A DNA stretch of 64,000 nucleotides from Ga0077555 sp963746315 (GCA_963746315.1 CAVVAR010000001.1:62001-126000); one strand, 5' to 3'. Shown: positions 9,229-18,733, counted from the stretch's first letter. Program-made: numbers and translations. Notes: generated by a model not told the origin, from the sequence alone.

Positions 9229-11945
9229 TGCGCGTCCTCGACAAGCAGGGACGTGGGCACCGCAGGGGGTACAACCAAGGCGCTGACCGGTATGTCGAGG
9301 GTCAGAGGGCGTATCTCGGCAATCTGGCGTAGACCGGCGTCATTTACCCTGGCCGGGGCAGGCGCGCCTGGCTCGAGCGGCTGCAGAGATATGGCGATTT
9401 CGGCCAACGGGCCGGAAACCGCGAGGGTCGCGCCGATCGCCGGCAAAATCCGTGTCGCGGACGCATGGTCAACGAGCGCGTCACGATCAACGAGCCGGTC
9501 GACAAGGGCGATGCGTCGCTCGCCAAGATCGATCATGCGGTGCGGCGCGAGTGGCAGTCTGCTCAGGAGCTCTGATCTTACGCCAGCGAGGCGGGCGTAG
9601 GGACCCGAGAGCAGGATTATATCGCAGCTCTGCTCACGGACGATCTCGGCAATGCGGGAGACAAGAGGATCCAAGTGCTCGGAGAAAAGCCGCACGAAGG
9701 CACGTGGGAGAAGGGGCACATTGACGTCGGCAAGCCGGAAATCGCGGGCGCCGTCGCGGATCGCCAAATCGTCTATCCGAGCTGCCAGCGGTTCAAGCCG
9801 GCCACCACCACGAACGACCAGGGTTGCCAACGAGAATTGGCGCAAGCCGCGGGAAAGCCGTCCTTCGGCCAGGTCGCTATATAGATCGAGTAGGGCATTG
9901 GCGGCCGGCGTCAGGATCGCATGGCGTGCGCGACACGAGAGGTGTGGATCGGACGTGCCTTGGCCGTGCATCAAAGTGGCGATGATCGCAGCCGGGTCCG
10001 GGTGCCTGGCCACTGCCAATCCATCAGCAATGGCGGGTAGGACGATCTCGGCGAGGACGGCATCGGAGAGGCTCGTCCTGCCGATGCGGCAGCGGTCGGT
10101 CATCGAAAGGCGAGGCTGGACGGTGCCGCCCGCGCTCAACTCGTAGTCGACGATGGTGAGGCTTGTCGACAGACCGGCGAAATCGAGCGTGGCAATCGAA
10201 AGGGCACCGGTACCGCCGCTGGCTCCGTCGCCGCCCCGGTTGAGCCCCATGAAGTGGCGCATGTTGCCGGCAAAGCGATTCTGGACCTCGTCGTAGAGAT
10301 AAATCAGCTGGGCGGAGAGGCCGGTGCCGAGACCTAGGGCGACCTGCGGCTTCCGGGGCGTGACGGCAGCATCGCCCGCGTTCCAGCCGTAGGCGCTCCA
10401 GACGAGCTCGATGCCGGCTGCGATACGCTCGAGAAGGCGCTGGCGCGTCAGGTCGTCGGCCTCGGCCGGGCAGGCGACGACGATCTTGTGGAGGCGACGC
10501 ACGTCCCGGTCCGGGGTGTCGATCGAGGGCGCGTTGATTTCGGAAAGGGCATGCAGAACCAGCTCGGCGATGAAAAGCGACAACAGGGAGGATGGCGAGA
10601 AGCGGGGCCGGAGCGCTGGAGGGGCAGACGCGTCGCCGGGGCCGAGCACGCGTCCATCCTCGGTGAGGTGAGCGAGAACCTCGCCGGCCACGACCGGACC
10701 CGGATCGGCGCCGTACATGTCGTCGCGGCTGAAGCGCCAGGGCGTGTCGCGAGAGGTGGTCTCGGCCAGTAGCGAGCCGAGGTTGCCGAGCCCGGTGACG
10801 CCCGGAGCAGCGCTGGCGCGGAGCGAGAGGCGCGCGGCTTCAGCGCCGATCCGAATGGGGCTCGGCCAAAAGAAGGCATCGGGGCGCCCGCTCAGACGCG
10901 AGATCGCGGCGTTGCCTAGCGAGAGACCGTCGAACTCGCCGTAAGTAGGGAAAGGTCCGGCATGCAGGATCGTCGGGCTTGACAGATCGCGCAGGCTCAG
11001 CATTTCGACGTGAGCCGGGGCATCCCCATCGGCGGATGGCAAGCGATCTGCGAGGAGCGCGGTGGTGCGGTCATCGCCCAGGTCGACGTAGAGGTCAACT
11101 CCGTTGCCGCGGGCAAGCGGACCGGACGGAGCAAAAGCATCGTAGAAGCGAATCGCGGGCAGGCGTGCCGTGCACTCAAGGGTGCGCAATAGCGTCAGGT
11201 AGCGAGCGATGTGCTCGAGCGCAAACGGGCTGGTGCGTGGTGTGGTTGCGGCTGCGCCGTTGTGAGCGGTCGCGGTCAGTTGCCAAGCCGAGAACGCTCT
11301 GGCGAGCCAAGTCTCGATCCATTTCTCGGCCAGAAGCGCACCAAGTTGCGGTGGATCGGCGACGAGGCGGAACTCGGAGCCGTGGCGTACGTCGTCGAGA
11401 TTGGGAGCAAGATAGGCGTCCTGGTCCAGGCGTCCGGACTCCGAAAGGCGTGTATCGAAGGCCAGCACGCCTTCAATCGAGCTTGCCTGGCGCAAGTCCA
11501 GCGCCGGTGCCGCCAAGAAGATGCGCGCCCAATTCATGGGGCCGCTATCGAAGCGGCTCGCGCCGGTGTCGTCAGAACCGATCTGGCGCAAATAGGGAAT
11601 CGGCAACCACGATCCGAGGAACGGCTCCAGAGCGCCAAAACCGGTCAGCCAGATTGTCTCGTCGGGACGAAGTGCACGCTGGGGAACGGCAGGATGCCAT
11701 TCTACGCCATCGTAGTCGGGCCGGTCGTCGAGCGGAATGAGCACGGGGCCAGATGCTGTGTCTGTCTCCTCGATGAAACGGCCGAAGGTCTGTGACAGGG
11801 CGTCGGTGGAAATTCCGAAATCGATGAATTGCAGACCCGAACCCGCAACGAGGCGCGTGGTGGGAGCATCCTGCTTTCGCGCATTCAATGGCGCCTCGAC
11901 CAAGATGGTGGAGACGCCGTCCGGTAGTTGCCGGGTCGGCTCCAT
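9225..11945 (-). CDS. srfB: SrfB-like protein, actin/Hsp70 (ASKHA) fold
   Basis: The first gene of the minus-strand operon gives about 906 residues from the ATG at 11945; a GTG two codons upstream is possible and no strong ribosome-binding site decides. Nucleotide-binding signatures of the ASKHA fold are visible: VDLYVDLGDDRTTALL (phosphate-1 like, residues ~285-300), TLDFAGLSTSLTIVDYE (phosphate-2 like, ~588-604) and IILLSGPYARLAGVRSELL (adenosine-motif like, ~778-796). Size and these motifs match the SrfB family, first noted in Salmonella as SsrB-regulated genes and found widely in proteobacteria without a known role. It may be an ATP-driven switch or filament that acts with SrfC. About 490 bases of non-coding DNA lie upstream. 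Confidence 0.7.
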   Translation of the reverse strand: MEPTRQLPDGVSTILVEAPLNARKQDAPTTRLVAGSGLQFIDFGISTDALSQTFGRFIEETDTASGPVLIPLDDRPDYDGVEWHPAVPQRALRPDETIWLTGFGALEPFLGSWLPIPYLRQIGSDDTGASRFDSGPMNWARIFLAAPALDLRQASSIEGVLAFDTRLSESGRLDQDAYLAPNLDDVRHGSEFRLVADPPQLGALLAEKWIETWLARAFSAWQLTATAHNGAAATTPRTSPFALEHIARYLTLLRTLECTARLPAIRFYDAFAPSGPLARGNGVDLYVDLGDDRTTALLADRLPSADGDAPAHVEMLSLRDLSSPTILHAGPFPTYGEFDGLSLGNAAISRLSGRPDAFFWPSPIRIGAEAARLSLRASAAPGVTGLGNLGSLLAETTSRDTPWRFSRDDMYGADPGPVVAGEVLAHLTEDGRVLGPGDASAPPALRPRFSPSSLLSLFIAELVLHALSEINAPSIDTPDRDVRRLHKIVVACPAEADDLTRQRLLERIAAGIELVWSAYGWNAGDAAVTPRKPQVALGLGTGLSAQLIYLYDEVQNRFAGNMRHFMGLNRGGDGASGGTGALSIATLDFAGLSTSLTIVDYELSAGGTVQPRLSMTDRCRIGRTSLSDAVLAEIVLPAIADGLAVARHPDPAAIIATLMHGQGTSDPHLSCRARHAILTPAANALLDLYSDLAEGRLSRGLRQFSLATLVVRGGGRLEPLAARIDDLAIRDGARDFRLADVNVPLLPRAFVRLFSEHLDPLVSRIAEIVREQSCDIILLSGPYARLAGVRSELLSRLPLAPHRMIDLGERRIALVDRLVDRDALVDHASATRILPAIGATLAVSGPLAEIAISLQPLEPGAPAPARVNDAGLRQIAEIRPLTLDIPVSALVVPPAVPTSLLVEDAQ

Positions 11946-12439
11946 ACGCACACGCTCACAATTCGGCAGATTCTGCCGTACGCACAGCCGTCGCGGATGC
12001 TAAGAGACGAAAACTCGAGACCTCGCGCCCATCTTCGACGCGGCGAAATCACCCCGAACCTTCACGCCCCCGCGTGACAGCCCACACGCCAGCCTGTCGC
12101 ATTCGCGGCCCGCCAGCGGTCGAGTGCTACCCCGTGGTTGTAACATTGGCAACCACAGCCTCACGTTTCATCGATCGCCGTGGTCGTGGAGCAACAATCC
12201 GTCGAAGTGCAATTTGTGAGGATTTCGTGACAAGGCAGTCGCCTCGAGTCGAACCATAATGTGGAGCGCGGTGGGTCACGAGGCCTCGGCGTACAGACGT
12301 GTCGTCGTGTGCTTTGTCCAAATTTGCGGCAATTCGTCGCTGATGTGCGTCGCGCGGATGGACCCCGAGCAGCGCTTGCGTTTGCGGGTGGCGGTCCTAC
12401 CCGGTAGTCTGGAAAAAGACGCTTCAGCGGAGCCGCCCC
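11946..12439. other. Intergenic region between divergent srfB and xdhC-like genes
   Basis: No coding sequence convinces me in these 494 bases. Base composition is a little more AT-rich in 12120-12350 than in the flanking genes. The only distinct structure is the inverted repeat at 12134-12156, listed separately. Promoters for both divergent genes must lie here, but I could not pick reliable -35/-10 boxes. Confidence 0.6.
12134..12156. promoter_or_regulatory. Perfect 7-bp inverted repeat, candidate operator
   Basis: GTGGTTG (12134-12140) and CAACCAC (12150-12156) are perfect complements separated by nine bases (taacattgg). The site lies about 190 bases upstream of the srfB start and 284 bases upstream of the xdhC-like gene. 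A spacing of this type fits a dimeric repressor or activator, but no cognate regulator gene is in the window. Confidence 0.35.
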
Positions 12440-13474
12440 ATGTCCGAGACACCCACTCCCCATACAGCCCGCGACGAAATCGGCGTTCTGGAAGCTGCGC
12501 GTGACTGGCTCGACCGAGACGGCGCCGTCGCGATCGCGACCGTGGTGGATACGTGGGGCTCGGCTCCGGTGCCGGTCGGCGGACAAATGGCGGTTGCGGC
12601 CGACGGGCGGTTCAAAGGCTCGGTTTCCGGTGGTTGCATCGAAGGGGATGTCATAGCGGAGGCGGACGATATCCTGGCGTCGGGCGAGCCGAAGCTCTTG
12701 GAGTTCGGGGTCGCGGATGAGACGGCTTGGCGGGTCGGCCTGCCCTGCGGTGGAAAGGTCAAGGTCTATGTCGAGCGCGTGAAGGCGGACGGCGGCGGGC
12801 GGGAGCTCATCGAGCGCGCGGTCGAGGCGCAGCAGGCGCGGCGTGGCCTGGTCATCGAGACGCGGCTGAAGGACGGCGCAAAAGCCATCTTCGCGCGCGA
12901 CGACGCCAATGTGCCGGATGACGTGGCGCAGCGGTTCGCGACTGCGAAAAGCAGCCTCAAGGAGACGCCCGAGGGCGAGGTTTTCCTGCACGCGCTGGTG
13001 CCGCCCGCCCGGATCGTCGTGGTCGGCGCTTCGCACATCGGCCAGGTGTTGGCCGAGATTGCGCGGCTCTCGGGCTACGAGGTGCAGGTGGTGGATCCGC
13101 GCAGCGCTTTTGCGGCTCCAGATCGGTTTCCGGGTGTCAGGATCCATGCGGAGTGGCCGCAGGACGTGCTACCCAAGATCGGTCTCGATCCCTATACCGC
13201 GGTCGTGGCGCTGGCACATGTCGGGCACATCGACGACGAGGCGCTGAAGCTCGCGTTGAAGTCGGATTGCCTCTACGTCGGGGCGCTGGGCTCCTCGCGC
13301 AATCATGCAAAGCGGCGCGAGCGACTGCTGGCGGCGGGTATTACCGAAGCCGAGATTGGGCGTATCCGTGCACCGATCGGTATCGATATCGGGGCGCAGA
13401 CGCCGGCGGAGATCGCGGTGTCGGTGATGGCCGAGATCATCCGGGCCGTGCGCGGGGCCAAGCGCAAGACTTAA
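12440..13474 (+). CDS. XdhC/CoxI-family protein
   Basis: The 344-residue protein has the N-terminal XdhC_CoxI domain (WGSAPVPVGGQMAVAADGRF, then GSVSGGCIEGDV) and the C-terminal Rossmann-type XdhC domain (VVVGASHIGQVLAEIARLSG, later YVGALGSSRNHAKRR). XdhC proteins bind the molybdenum cofactor, help sulfurate it and load it into xanthine dehydrogenase or CO-dehydrogenase-type enzymes in the cytoplasm. The full two-domain form is present, with the closing IGIDIGAQTPAEIAVSV motif. No molybdenum hydroxylase subunits lie next to it, so its client enzyme must be encoded elsewhere. A small gene follows 51 bases downstream on the same strand. Confidence 0.88.
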   Translation: MSETPTPHTARDEIGVLEAARDWLDRDGAVAIATVVDTWGSAPVPVGGQMAVAADGRFKGSVSGGCIEGDVIAEADDILASGEPKLLEFGVADETAWRVGLPCGGKVKVYVERVKADGGGRELIERAVEAQQARRGLVIETRLKDGAKAIFARDDANVPDDVAQRFATAKSSLKETPEGEVFLHALVPPARIVVVGASHIGQVLAEIARLSGYEVQVVDPRSAFAAPDRFPGVRIHAEWPQDVLPKIGLDPYTAVVALAHVGHIDDEALKLALKSDCLYVGALGSSRNHAKRRERLLAAGITEAEIGRIRAPIGIDIGAQTPAEIAVSVMAEIIRAVRGAKRKT

Positions 13475-13525
13475 AGCGTCGGCGTCCGCTCCGATCAGCG
13501 AGCGCGAAACGGAACGCGGGGAGCC

Positions 13526-13732
13526 ATGGACGAGACCAAGATCGACCGCGCGACAATGGGACGGCTCGCCAAGGCCGTGGCGTTCGTGTGTGGCAAGGAC
13601 CATCCCGCCGTTGCCGCGTTGAGCGCAGCCTCGGAAAGTGGGCTCGAGCGTGACATCAAGCAGGCGCGGACGCTGTTTCTCAGGCTGAAGCCCGGAGACA
13701 GGCGCGCGGCTCTCTCGATGCTCGACGACTGA
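13526..13732 (+). CDS. Small hypothetical protein (68 aa)
   Basis: This short reading frame has a good ribosome-binding site (GGGGAGCC before ATG) and codon use like its neighbours. The product is charged and helical, with no membrane segment or cysteine pair apart from one Cys near residue 22. It sits between the xdhC-like gene and the acyl-CoA synthetase gene, on the same strand as both. I do not recognise a family and no function can be given. Confidence 0.6.
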   Translation: MDETKIDRATMGRLAKAVAFVCGKDHPAVAALSAASESGLERDIKQARTLFLRLKPGDRRAALSMLDD

Positions 13733-13807
13733 GGCGCAGGCCGGCAGCTTGTGCAGGGCGCAGAGACGGTGTGAACTTGCGGGCCAATGCTCAGCGAGGA
13801 AGCACAT

Positions 13808-15353
13808 ATGGTCGGCGCGGCGGGACGGCAAGGCGGGATCGTCAGTGGGGAGCGGCATCTCGCCAAGGACGTGTTCGAGGACCGCATCGCGCGTGCCGCG
13901 ACGGCGCTTGCAAAGCTCGGCGCGGGTCCAGGGCAGTCCGTTGCGATCCTGCTGCGTAACGATATCGCCTTTCTCGAGGCCTCGCTGGCAGCGCAGCGGA
14001 TCGGCGCCTATGCGGTGCCGGTCAATTGGCACTTCCATTCAGAGGAGGTGGGCTACGTGCTGGCCGACTGCGATGCGCGGGTCGTGGTTGGACACGAGGA
14101 TCTCCTGGCGGCACTCGGTGAGCGCATACCGGCGACGGCCGCGGTGGTCGCGGTTGGCGTATCGCCGGACATTCGCGCGGCGTACGGGACCGAGGGCGGC
14201 GCGGCTCGAACCTCAGCTGCCTACGACTGGGAGGCACTGATCGCCGGAAGTGCGCCCTACGACGGGCCCGCGGTGCCGCAGACGATGAGCATGATCTACA
14301 CGTCGGGCACGACCGGGCATCCCAAGGGGGTACGCAGGGCGCCGCCAACGCCGGAGCAGCAGAAGGGTCTCGACGAGCAACGGCGGCTGATCAACGGGCT
14401 GGAGCCCGGCGTAAGGGCCTTGCTGCCGGGGCCGCTCTATCATTCGGCGCCGAACTCGTTCGCGCTCAGGGCTGCGCGGGTCGCGGACCTTCTGGTCGTG
14501 ATGCCCCGCTTCGAACCGGAGGCATTTCTGGCTGCGGTAGAGCGGCACCGGATCACTACGCTGTTCATGGTGCCAGTGATGTTCGTCCGGCTGCTCAAGC
14601 TGCCGGAGGACGTTCGGCGCCGCTACGACGTCTCGTCGCTGAAGTTCGTGATGCATGCGGCGGCGCCGTGTCCGCCAGACGTCAAGCGGGCGATGATCGA
14701 TTGGTGGGGGCCGATCGTCTGGGAGTTCTATGGGGCGACCGAGATCGGGGCGATCACCATGATCTCGAGCGCGGAATGGCTCGCGCGGCCAGGATCGGTT
14801 GGCAAGGTGACTGCGGGGACGAGCCTCAGGGTCTATGGGGACAATGGGCGCGAGGCGGCACAAGGCGAGATCGGCGAGGTTTATTCGAGGGTCGGGTGCT
14901 ATCCCGAGTTTACGTACAACAAGGCGCCGGAGAAACGCGCCGAGGTGGAGCGGGACGGTCTCATTACGTGCGGCGACATGGGCTACCTTGATGCTGACGG
15001 TTATCTCTTCCTGTGCGATCGCCGCCGCGACATGGTGATCTCGGGCGGGGTCAACATCTATCCGGCCGAGATCGAGGCTGTGGCCATCGGCATGCCGGGG
15101 GTGAAGGATTGCGCGGTGTTCGGCATCCCGGACGAGGAGTTCGGCGAGGCGCTGCTGATGCTGGTCGAACCGCAGGACGGGCAGGTGCTGGAGCCAGAGG
15201 CCGTACGCCGGCATCTGGCGGCGCATCTGGCGGGCTACAAAGTGCCTCGCCGCATCGAAATTCGCACAGGGTTGCCGCGCGAGGAACTCGGGAAAGATCT
15301 TCAAACGGCGTCTACGGGAGCCGTACTGGGAGAACGCCGGACGCCGTATCTGA
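13808..15353 (+). CDS. AMP-forming acyl-CoA synthetase, frameshifted near its C-terminus
   Basis: The enzyme activates a carboxylic acid to its CoA thioester through an acyl-adenylate. The P-loop-like A3 motif YTSGTTGHPKGV, the A5 motif EFYGATEIG and the A7/A8 region CGDMGYLDADGYLFLCDRRRDM are all present. I prefer ATG 13808, which has GAGGA seven bases upstream, over ATG 13787, which has none. At 15293-15295 an AAA replaces the expected AA, just at the catalytic-lysine motif. In the continuous frame the product runs on with unrelated residues to 15544. Removing one A restores LPREELGKIFKRRLREPYW and a stop at 15351-15353, giving 514 residues, the usual length. The substrate is unknown. Confidence 0.85.
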
Positions 15354-15540
15354 GATACGATGGGCAGAAGTCGGCCGGTCTTGAGACAGATCAATCACGC
15401 CAAGGGCACGACCCCTTAGAGCAAGACGGTGGCCCAGTCGGCAGCGGGGTCGGCATGGTCCGCGTGGTGCGAGAGGCTCGGGGCGATCGAGGCGCGATTG
15501 CTTCCTGGCTTCTTGCTGCCGTCTTCGTGGGAGGGGCGAG

Positions 15541-16632
15541 GTGACACTTGGCGACGTGGTCGAGCAGATCGGCGACGGAGCGGTGCTGGCGGTCGGCGGA
15601 CTGGCGGTCGGCCTCGCGTTCGGTGCCCTGGCGCAACAGAGCCGGTTCTGCCTCAGGGCCGCGACAGTCGAGGTGTCCCGCGGAGCCCTCGGACCCAAGC
15701 TTGCGATATGGCTGGTGGCGTTCGGCGCGGCCGTGGTCGCCACGCAAGGGCTCATTCTCGGTGGAGCGCTCGACGTCTCACACGCGCGCCAGATCGTTGC
15801 CCGGGGATCCATATCGGGGGCACTGCTCGGCGGCGCGATGTTCGGGGCAGGAATGGTTCTCGCGCGCGGTTGTGCGAGCCGGCTGCTGGTTCTTTCGGCT
15901 ACGGGAAATCTTCGTGCGCTCGTCACGGGGCTGATCGTGACACTCGTGGCGCAGGCCTCCTACCGGGGAGCGCTCTCCCCGGCGCGCGAATGGCTGGCGC
16001 AACTGTGGGTGGTGGAGGGCGGGGCGCAGCGCAGCCTGCTGGCTCCTTTCGGCGGTAACGCAGGGGCCGGGTTGGCGATCGGCTTGGCATGGCTTCTGCC
16101 GGGCCTCTGGATTGCTCGCCGGCATGGTGTCGGTGTCTGGAGGTGGATCGCGGCTGCCGGGGTCGGGCTTGCTGTGGCAGGCGGCTGGGCTGTGACGTTC
16201 TGGATCTCGCAAGCCTCGTTTGAGCCTGTCGCCGTCAAGAGCATCAGTTTCACCGGGCCCTCGGCAGATACCCTGATGGCGCTGATCAACATGCCGGCGA
16301 TCCCGCTGGGGTTCGATGCCGGGTTGATCCCCGGCGTCTTCCTTGGCTCGCTCGCCGCCGCTGCCGCAACCCGCGAGATCGAGCTGCAGGGCTTCGAAGG
16401 TGGTGCCAGCATGATCCGATACATCATCGGCGCAGTAATGATGGGCTTCGGCAGCATGCTGGCTGGCGGCTGTGCGGTCGGCGCGGGCGTAACGGGCGGC
16501 GCGGTGTTTGCGCTCACGGCGTGGCTTGCGCTGGTCGCGATGTGGGCTGGGGCCGGCCTTACGGATCTCGTAGTCGACCGCGGCCTCAGCGGGCCAGCGA
16601 TCCGGCAAGGAGGCTTGCGCCCGTCAAATTGA
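15541..16632 (+). CDS. YeeE/YedE (TsuA-type) sulfur-compound transporter
   Basis: The 363-residue integral membrane protein starts with GTG after a purine-rich site (GGGAGGGGCGAG). It has many hydrophobic segments and the conserved cysteine motifs of the YeeE/TsuA family: RFCLRAATVE near the N-terminus, RGCASRLLVLSATGN in the middle and GGCAVGAGVTGG near the C-terminus. In studied members these cysteines pass thiosulfate across the membrane. The duplicated, full-length form (not the split YeeE/YedE half) is present. No TusA-like partner is adjacent. The 3' end overlaps the convergent MAPEG gene by 47 bases. Confidence 0.85.
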   Translation: MTLGDVVEQIGDGAVLAVGGLAVGLAFGALAQQSRFCLRAATVEVSRGALGPKLAIWLVAFGAAVVATQGLILGGALDVSHARQIVARGSISGALLGGAMFGAGMVLARGCASRLLVLSATGNLRALVTGLIVTLVAQASYRGALSPAREWLAQLWVVEGGAQRSLLAPFGGNAGAGLAIGLAWLLPGLWIARRHGVGVWRWIAAAGVGLAVAGGWAVTFWISQASFEPVAVKSISFTGPSADTLMALINMPAIPLGFDAGLIPGVFLGSLAAAAATREIELQGFEGGASMIRYIIGAVMMGFGSMLAGGCAVGAGVTGGAVFALTAWLALVAMWAGAGLTDLVVDRGLSGPAIRQGGLRPSN

Positions 16633-16990
16633 CGAGCGCGGCCGTGCCGAGGGCAGTGAACGTGAGGCCCATTCCCACGACCCGCAATACCATCCGCTCG
16701 GGGTCGCCGCTGACGCCGACCGCGTGAACCGTGCGACCGACGACCAGGAGCAGCCCGATGGCGTGCACGATCAGCGATGGGGCTCCGCCCTGCTCGGCCA
16801 GCATCATCAGCACGACGGCGAAGGGGACGTACTCGGCGAAATTAGCGTGCACGCGCTGGCGACGCAGGAGGGCCGGATCGCCGCCGTCGCCAAGGGCAAC
16901 GCGCGCGCCCCGCCGGGCACCGATCACGCGGACACTCAGGACGATGAAGAGCAGGCCGAGCAGCCCCGCGTAGGTCGACGTAATCACCAT
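16586..16990 (-). CDS. MAPEG-family membrane protein
   Basis: The ATG at 16990 opens MVITSTYAGLLGLLFIVLSV, a membrane helix; the frame upstream is not needed. The 134-residue product has four hydrophobic segments and the signature HANFAEYVPFAVVLM, typical of bacterial MAPEG proteins (membrane-associated proteins in eicosanoid and glutathione metabolism). Bacterial members often have glutathione transferase or peroxidase activity, but many are untested. Its 3' end overlaps the convergent YeeE-type gene. Confidence 0.85.
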   Translation of the reverse strand: MVITSTYAGLLGLLFIVLSVRVIGARRGARVALGDGGDPALLRRQRVHANFAEYVPFAVVLMMLAEQGGAPSLIVHAIGLLLVVGRTVHAVGVSGDPERMVLRVVGMGLTFTALGTAALVNLTGASLLAGSLAR

Positions 16991-17060
16991 GAGCGCAATC
17001 CCCGATCTCACCGCAATGCGGTCAGCTCGACTACGGTCAGGCCATCGAATCGGATCTCGA

Positions 17061-17858
17061 CTACCCGATCTCCTCACCGACCATCACGATGATCACGGTG
17101 GTGTTGTCCTGGTGCGGATGGCCCGCCTCAACGACACCGCGGATCAGAGCGTCGGCGATGGCATCCGGACCGTTCGGGGCGTAGCTGGTAACGAGGTCGC
17201 GGATAGTGTCGGGCTCGAGCGTGTGAATGCCGTCGCTGGCAATCACTATGATGTCGCCGGGGGCAAGGAGGAGCGGTCTGTCGGGAGCATCGACGAGCTC
17301 GATGTCCTCACCGGTGATCGCCGAGCGCAAATAGTGGCGACGGGGATCGGCGCGCGCCTCGTCGGGCGTCATCTTGCCTTGCTCGACGAGGCGATCGATG
17401 ACTGGCGCGAGGGAATGGTCCTCGTTCAGCTGGACGAGCTCGCCGTCACGATAGAAGTACATCGGGCTATCGCCGACGCTGATCCAGCTGAGGCCTGCGT
17501 CGCCAACCGTGACACCGACGAGCGTGGCGCCCATCCCTGCAAGCTGGGGGTTGGCCGAGACCTTGTCGCCGATGGCGTCGTTGGCGGCAACGAGTGATGG
17601 CTTCAAGCGCGAGCGGCCTTCGCCGCCAGCCGCCGCGAAGTGAGCCAGAAAGGCGCTACAGATGGTCGAGGACGCGAGTGCGCCGCCCGCGTGTCCGCCC
17701 ATGCCATCGGCGAGAACCGCTACGAGCGCAGTGCCGTCGGGTGGGTCTGCCAATCCGGACGGCGTCACGGCGCGCGACCCCTGCCACACGGCAGAGGCGT
17801 CCTCCTGATAGGCGCGCGCACCCTGGGTTTCGCGACTTGCGTGCCTGAACTTGAGCAT
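17061..17858 (-). CDS. PP2C-family Ser/Thr protein phosphatase
   Basis: The 265-residue cytoplasmic protein carries the PP2C metal-binding motifs: RAYQEDAS near residue 16, VLADGMGGHAGG (~residues 48-59), IASDGIHTLEPD (~204-215) and the closing QDNTTVIIV. The aspartates in DGMGG, SDG and DN are the ones that hold the two metal ions in the family. It removes phosphate from Ser/Thr residues. Its start overlaps by one base the stop of an upstream FHA gene (TGATG), so the two are translationally coupled. With the nearby kinase and FHA proteins it forms a reversible phospho-switch. Confidence 0.92.
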   Translation of the reverse strand: MLKFRHASRETQGARAYQEDASAVWQGSRAVTPSGLADPPDGTALVAVLADGMGGHAGGALASSTICSAFLAHFAAAGGEGRSRLKPSLVAANDAIGDKVSANPQLAGMGATLVGVTVGDAGLSWISVGDSPMYFYRDGELVQLNEDHSLAPVIDRLVEQGKMTPDEARADPRRHYLRSAITGEDIELVDAPDRPLLLAPGDIIVIASDGIHTLEPDTIRDLVTSYAPNGPDAIADALIRGVVEAGHPHQDNTTVIIVMVGEEIG

Positions 17859-18592
17859 CAGCCCTTCATCTCGGAGAGCTCGGCCCAGTCGAAGTCATGT
17901 CCGCAGAACGGCACGAAGACCAACTGGGTGTGGCCCATTGTGATGACATCCATCGCCGTAAGCTCGACCGCCGACGTCGGCTTGCCATCATTGACTGCAA
18001 CGATGTTCGTCTTAGCCAGATTGGGCACGAGGAGGAAGCGGCGGTCAACCAAATCGTAGCGAATATATGCCTGCTCTTCGCTGGAAATCGTCTCGTCGCC
18101 GAAGTCGACCGGGATGCGCTGTCCCGAGGACCGGCCGATGGTGTTGTTGCCCTCGAAGATGGGCCGGAAGGCGCCAAGGCCCGGTCCGCCGATCACGACG
18201 AGCCAGCCCACCACCGGATCCTGGTGGAACTCCGTGCGCTTGACCAGCGACTTGCCGCGCACGAGCTGGGTTCGGGAGCTTCCGTCGGGAGTTGGCTGGC
18301 GCGAGACGCCGGGGCGCATAACGCGGCTCTGGGGCACATCCTCGCTCGCGGAGGCGCGGACCTCGGCAGCGGCCTGGGATGCGCTGGGGACGGTCTTGCG
18401 CTCGGTGGTGATCGCGGGCGGCGTCAGCATCGGTGGTGACGCTGGTAGCTGTAGGACCTTCGGCTCCTCCTTCTCGGCACTTGCCGCCGGCGAGCCTTCG
18501 CTTCTCGCGGCGGCGGCCAGCGCATCGCGCAGCGATCCAATCAGGCGCCGCTCGCCGCCGCCCATCGCATCATCCCCGATCTTGCTCGACAT
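17858..18592 (-). CDS. FHA-domain protein, cytoplasmic
   Basis: The ATG at 18592 is preceded by GGAGGG at good spacing, giving 244 residues; an ATG five codons upstream lacks such a site. The first ~120 residues are Ala/Pro/Ser-rich and probably disordered, with several Ser/Thr that could be phosphorylated. The second half is an FHA domain: GAFRPIFEGNNTIGRSSGQR supplies the G-R-S signature, followed by ETISSEEQAYIRYD in place of the usual S-R-x-H, so the histidine is changed. FHA domains bind phosphothreonine. The gene is coupled to the PP2C gene and may bring phosphorylated targets to the phosphatase. Confidence 0.85.
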   Translation of the reverse strand: MSSKIGDDAMGGGERRLIGSLRDALAAAARSEGSPAASAEKEEPKVLQLPASPPMLTPPAITTERKTVPSASQAAAEVRASASEDVPQSRVMRPGVSRQPTPDGSSRTQLVRGKSLVKRTEFHQDPVVGWLVVIGGPGLGAFRPIFEGNNTIGRSSGQRIPVDFGDETISSEEQAYIRYDLVDRRFLLVPNLAKTNIVAVNDGKPTSAVELTAMDVITMGHTQLVFVPFCGHDFDWAELSEMKG

Positions 18593-18733
18593 TCTTCCCT
18601 CCTCCATCCGGGATCAAAGCCCAGAACGCCCCACCTCGAGGCCGCAAACCAAGTGCTGCCAATATTCATCTGCACACTCTGCGTATCTCGACACTCCGGC
18701 GTGAACTCGGAGTCACTACCAGTGACCACGACG

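Noticed and set aside
14213..15394. Minus-strand frame of 393 residues
   Set aside because: It is antisense to the AMP-binding gene and rich in Arg/His/Pro, typical for shadow frames in GC-rich DNA.
15354..15544. Extension of the acyl-CoA synthetase to 585 residues
   Set aside because: The extra residues come from the wrong frame after the inserted A; the other frame restores the family's ending and stop at 15353.
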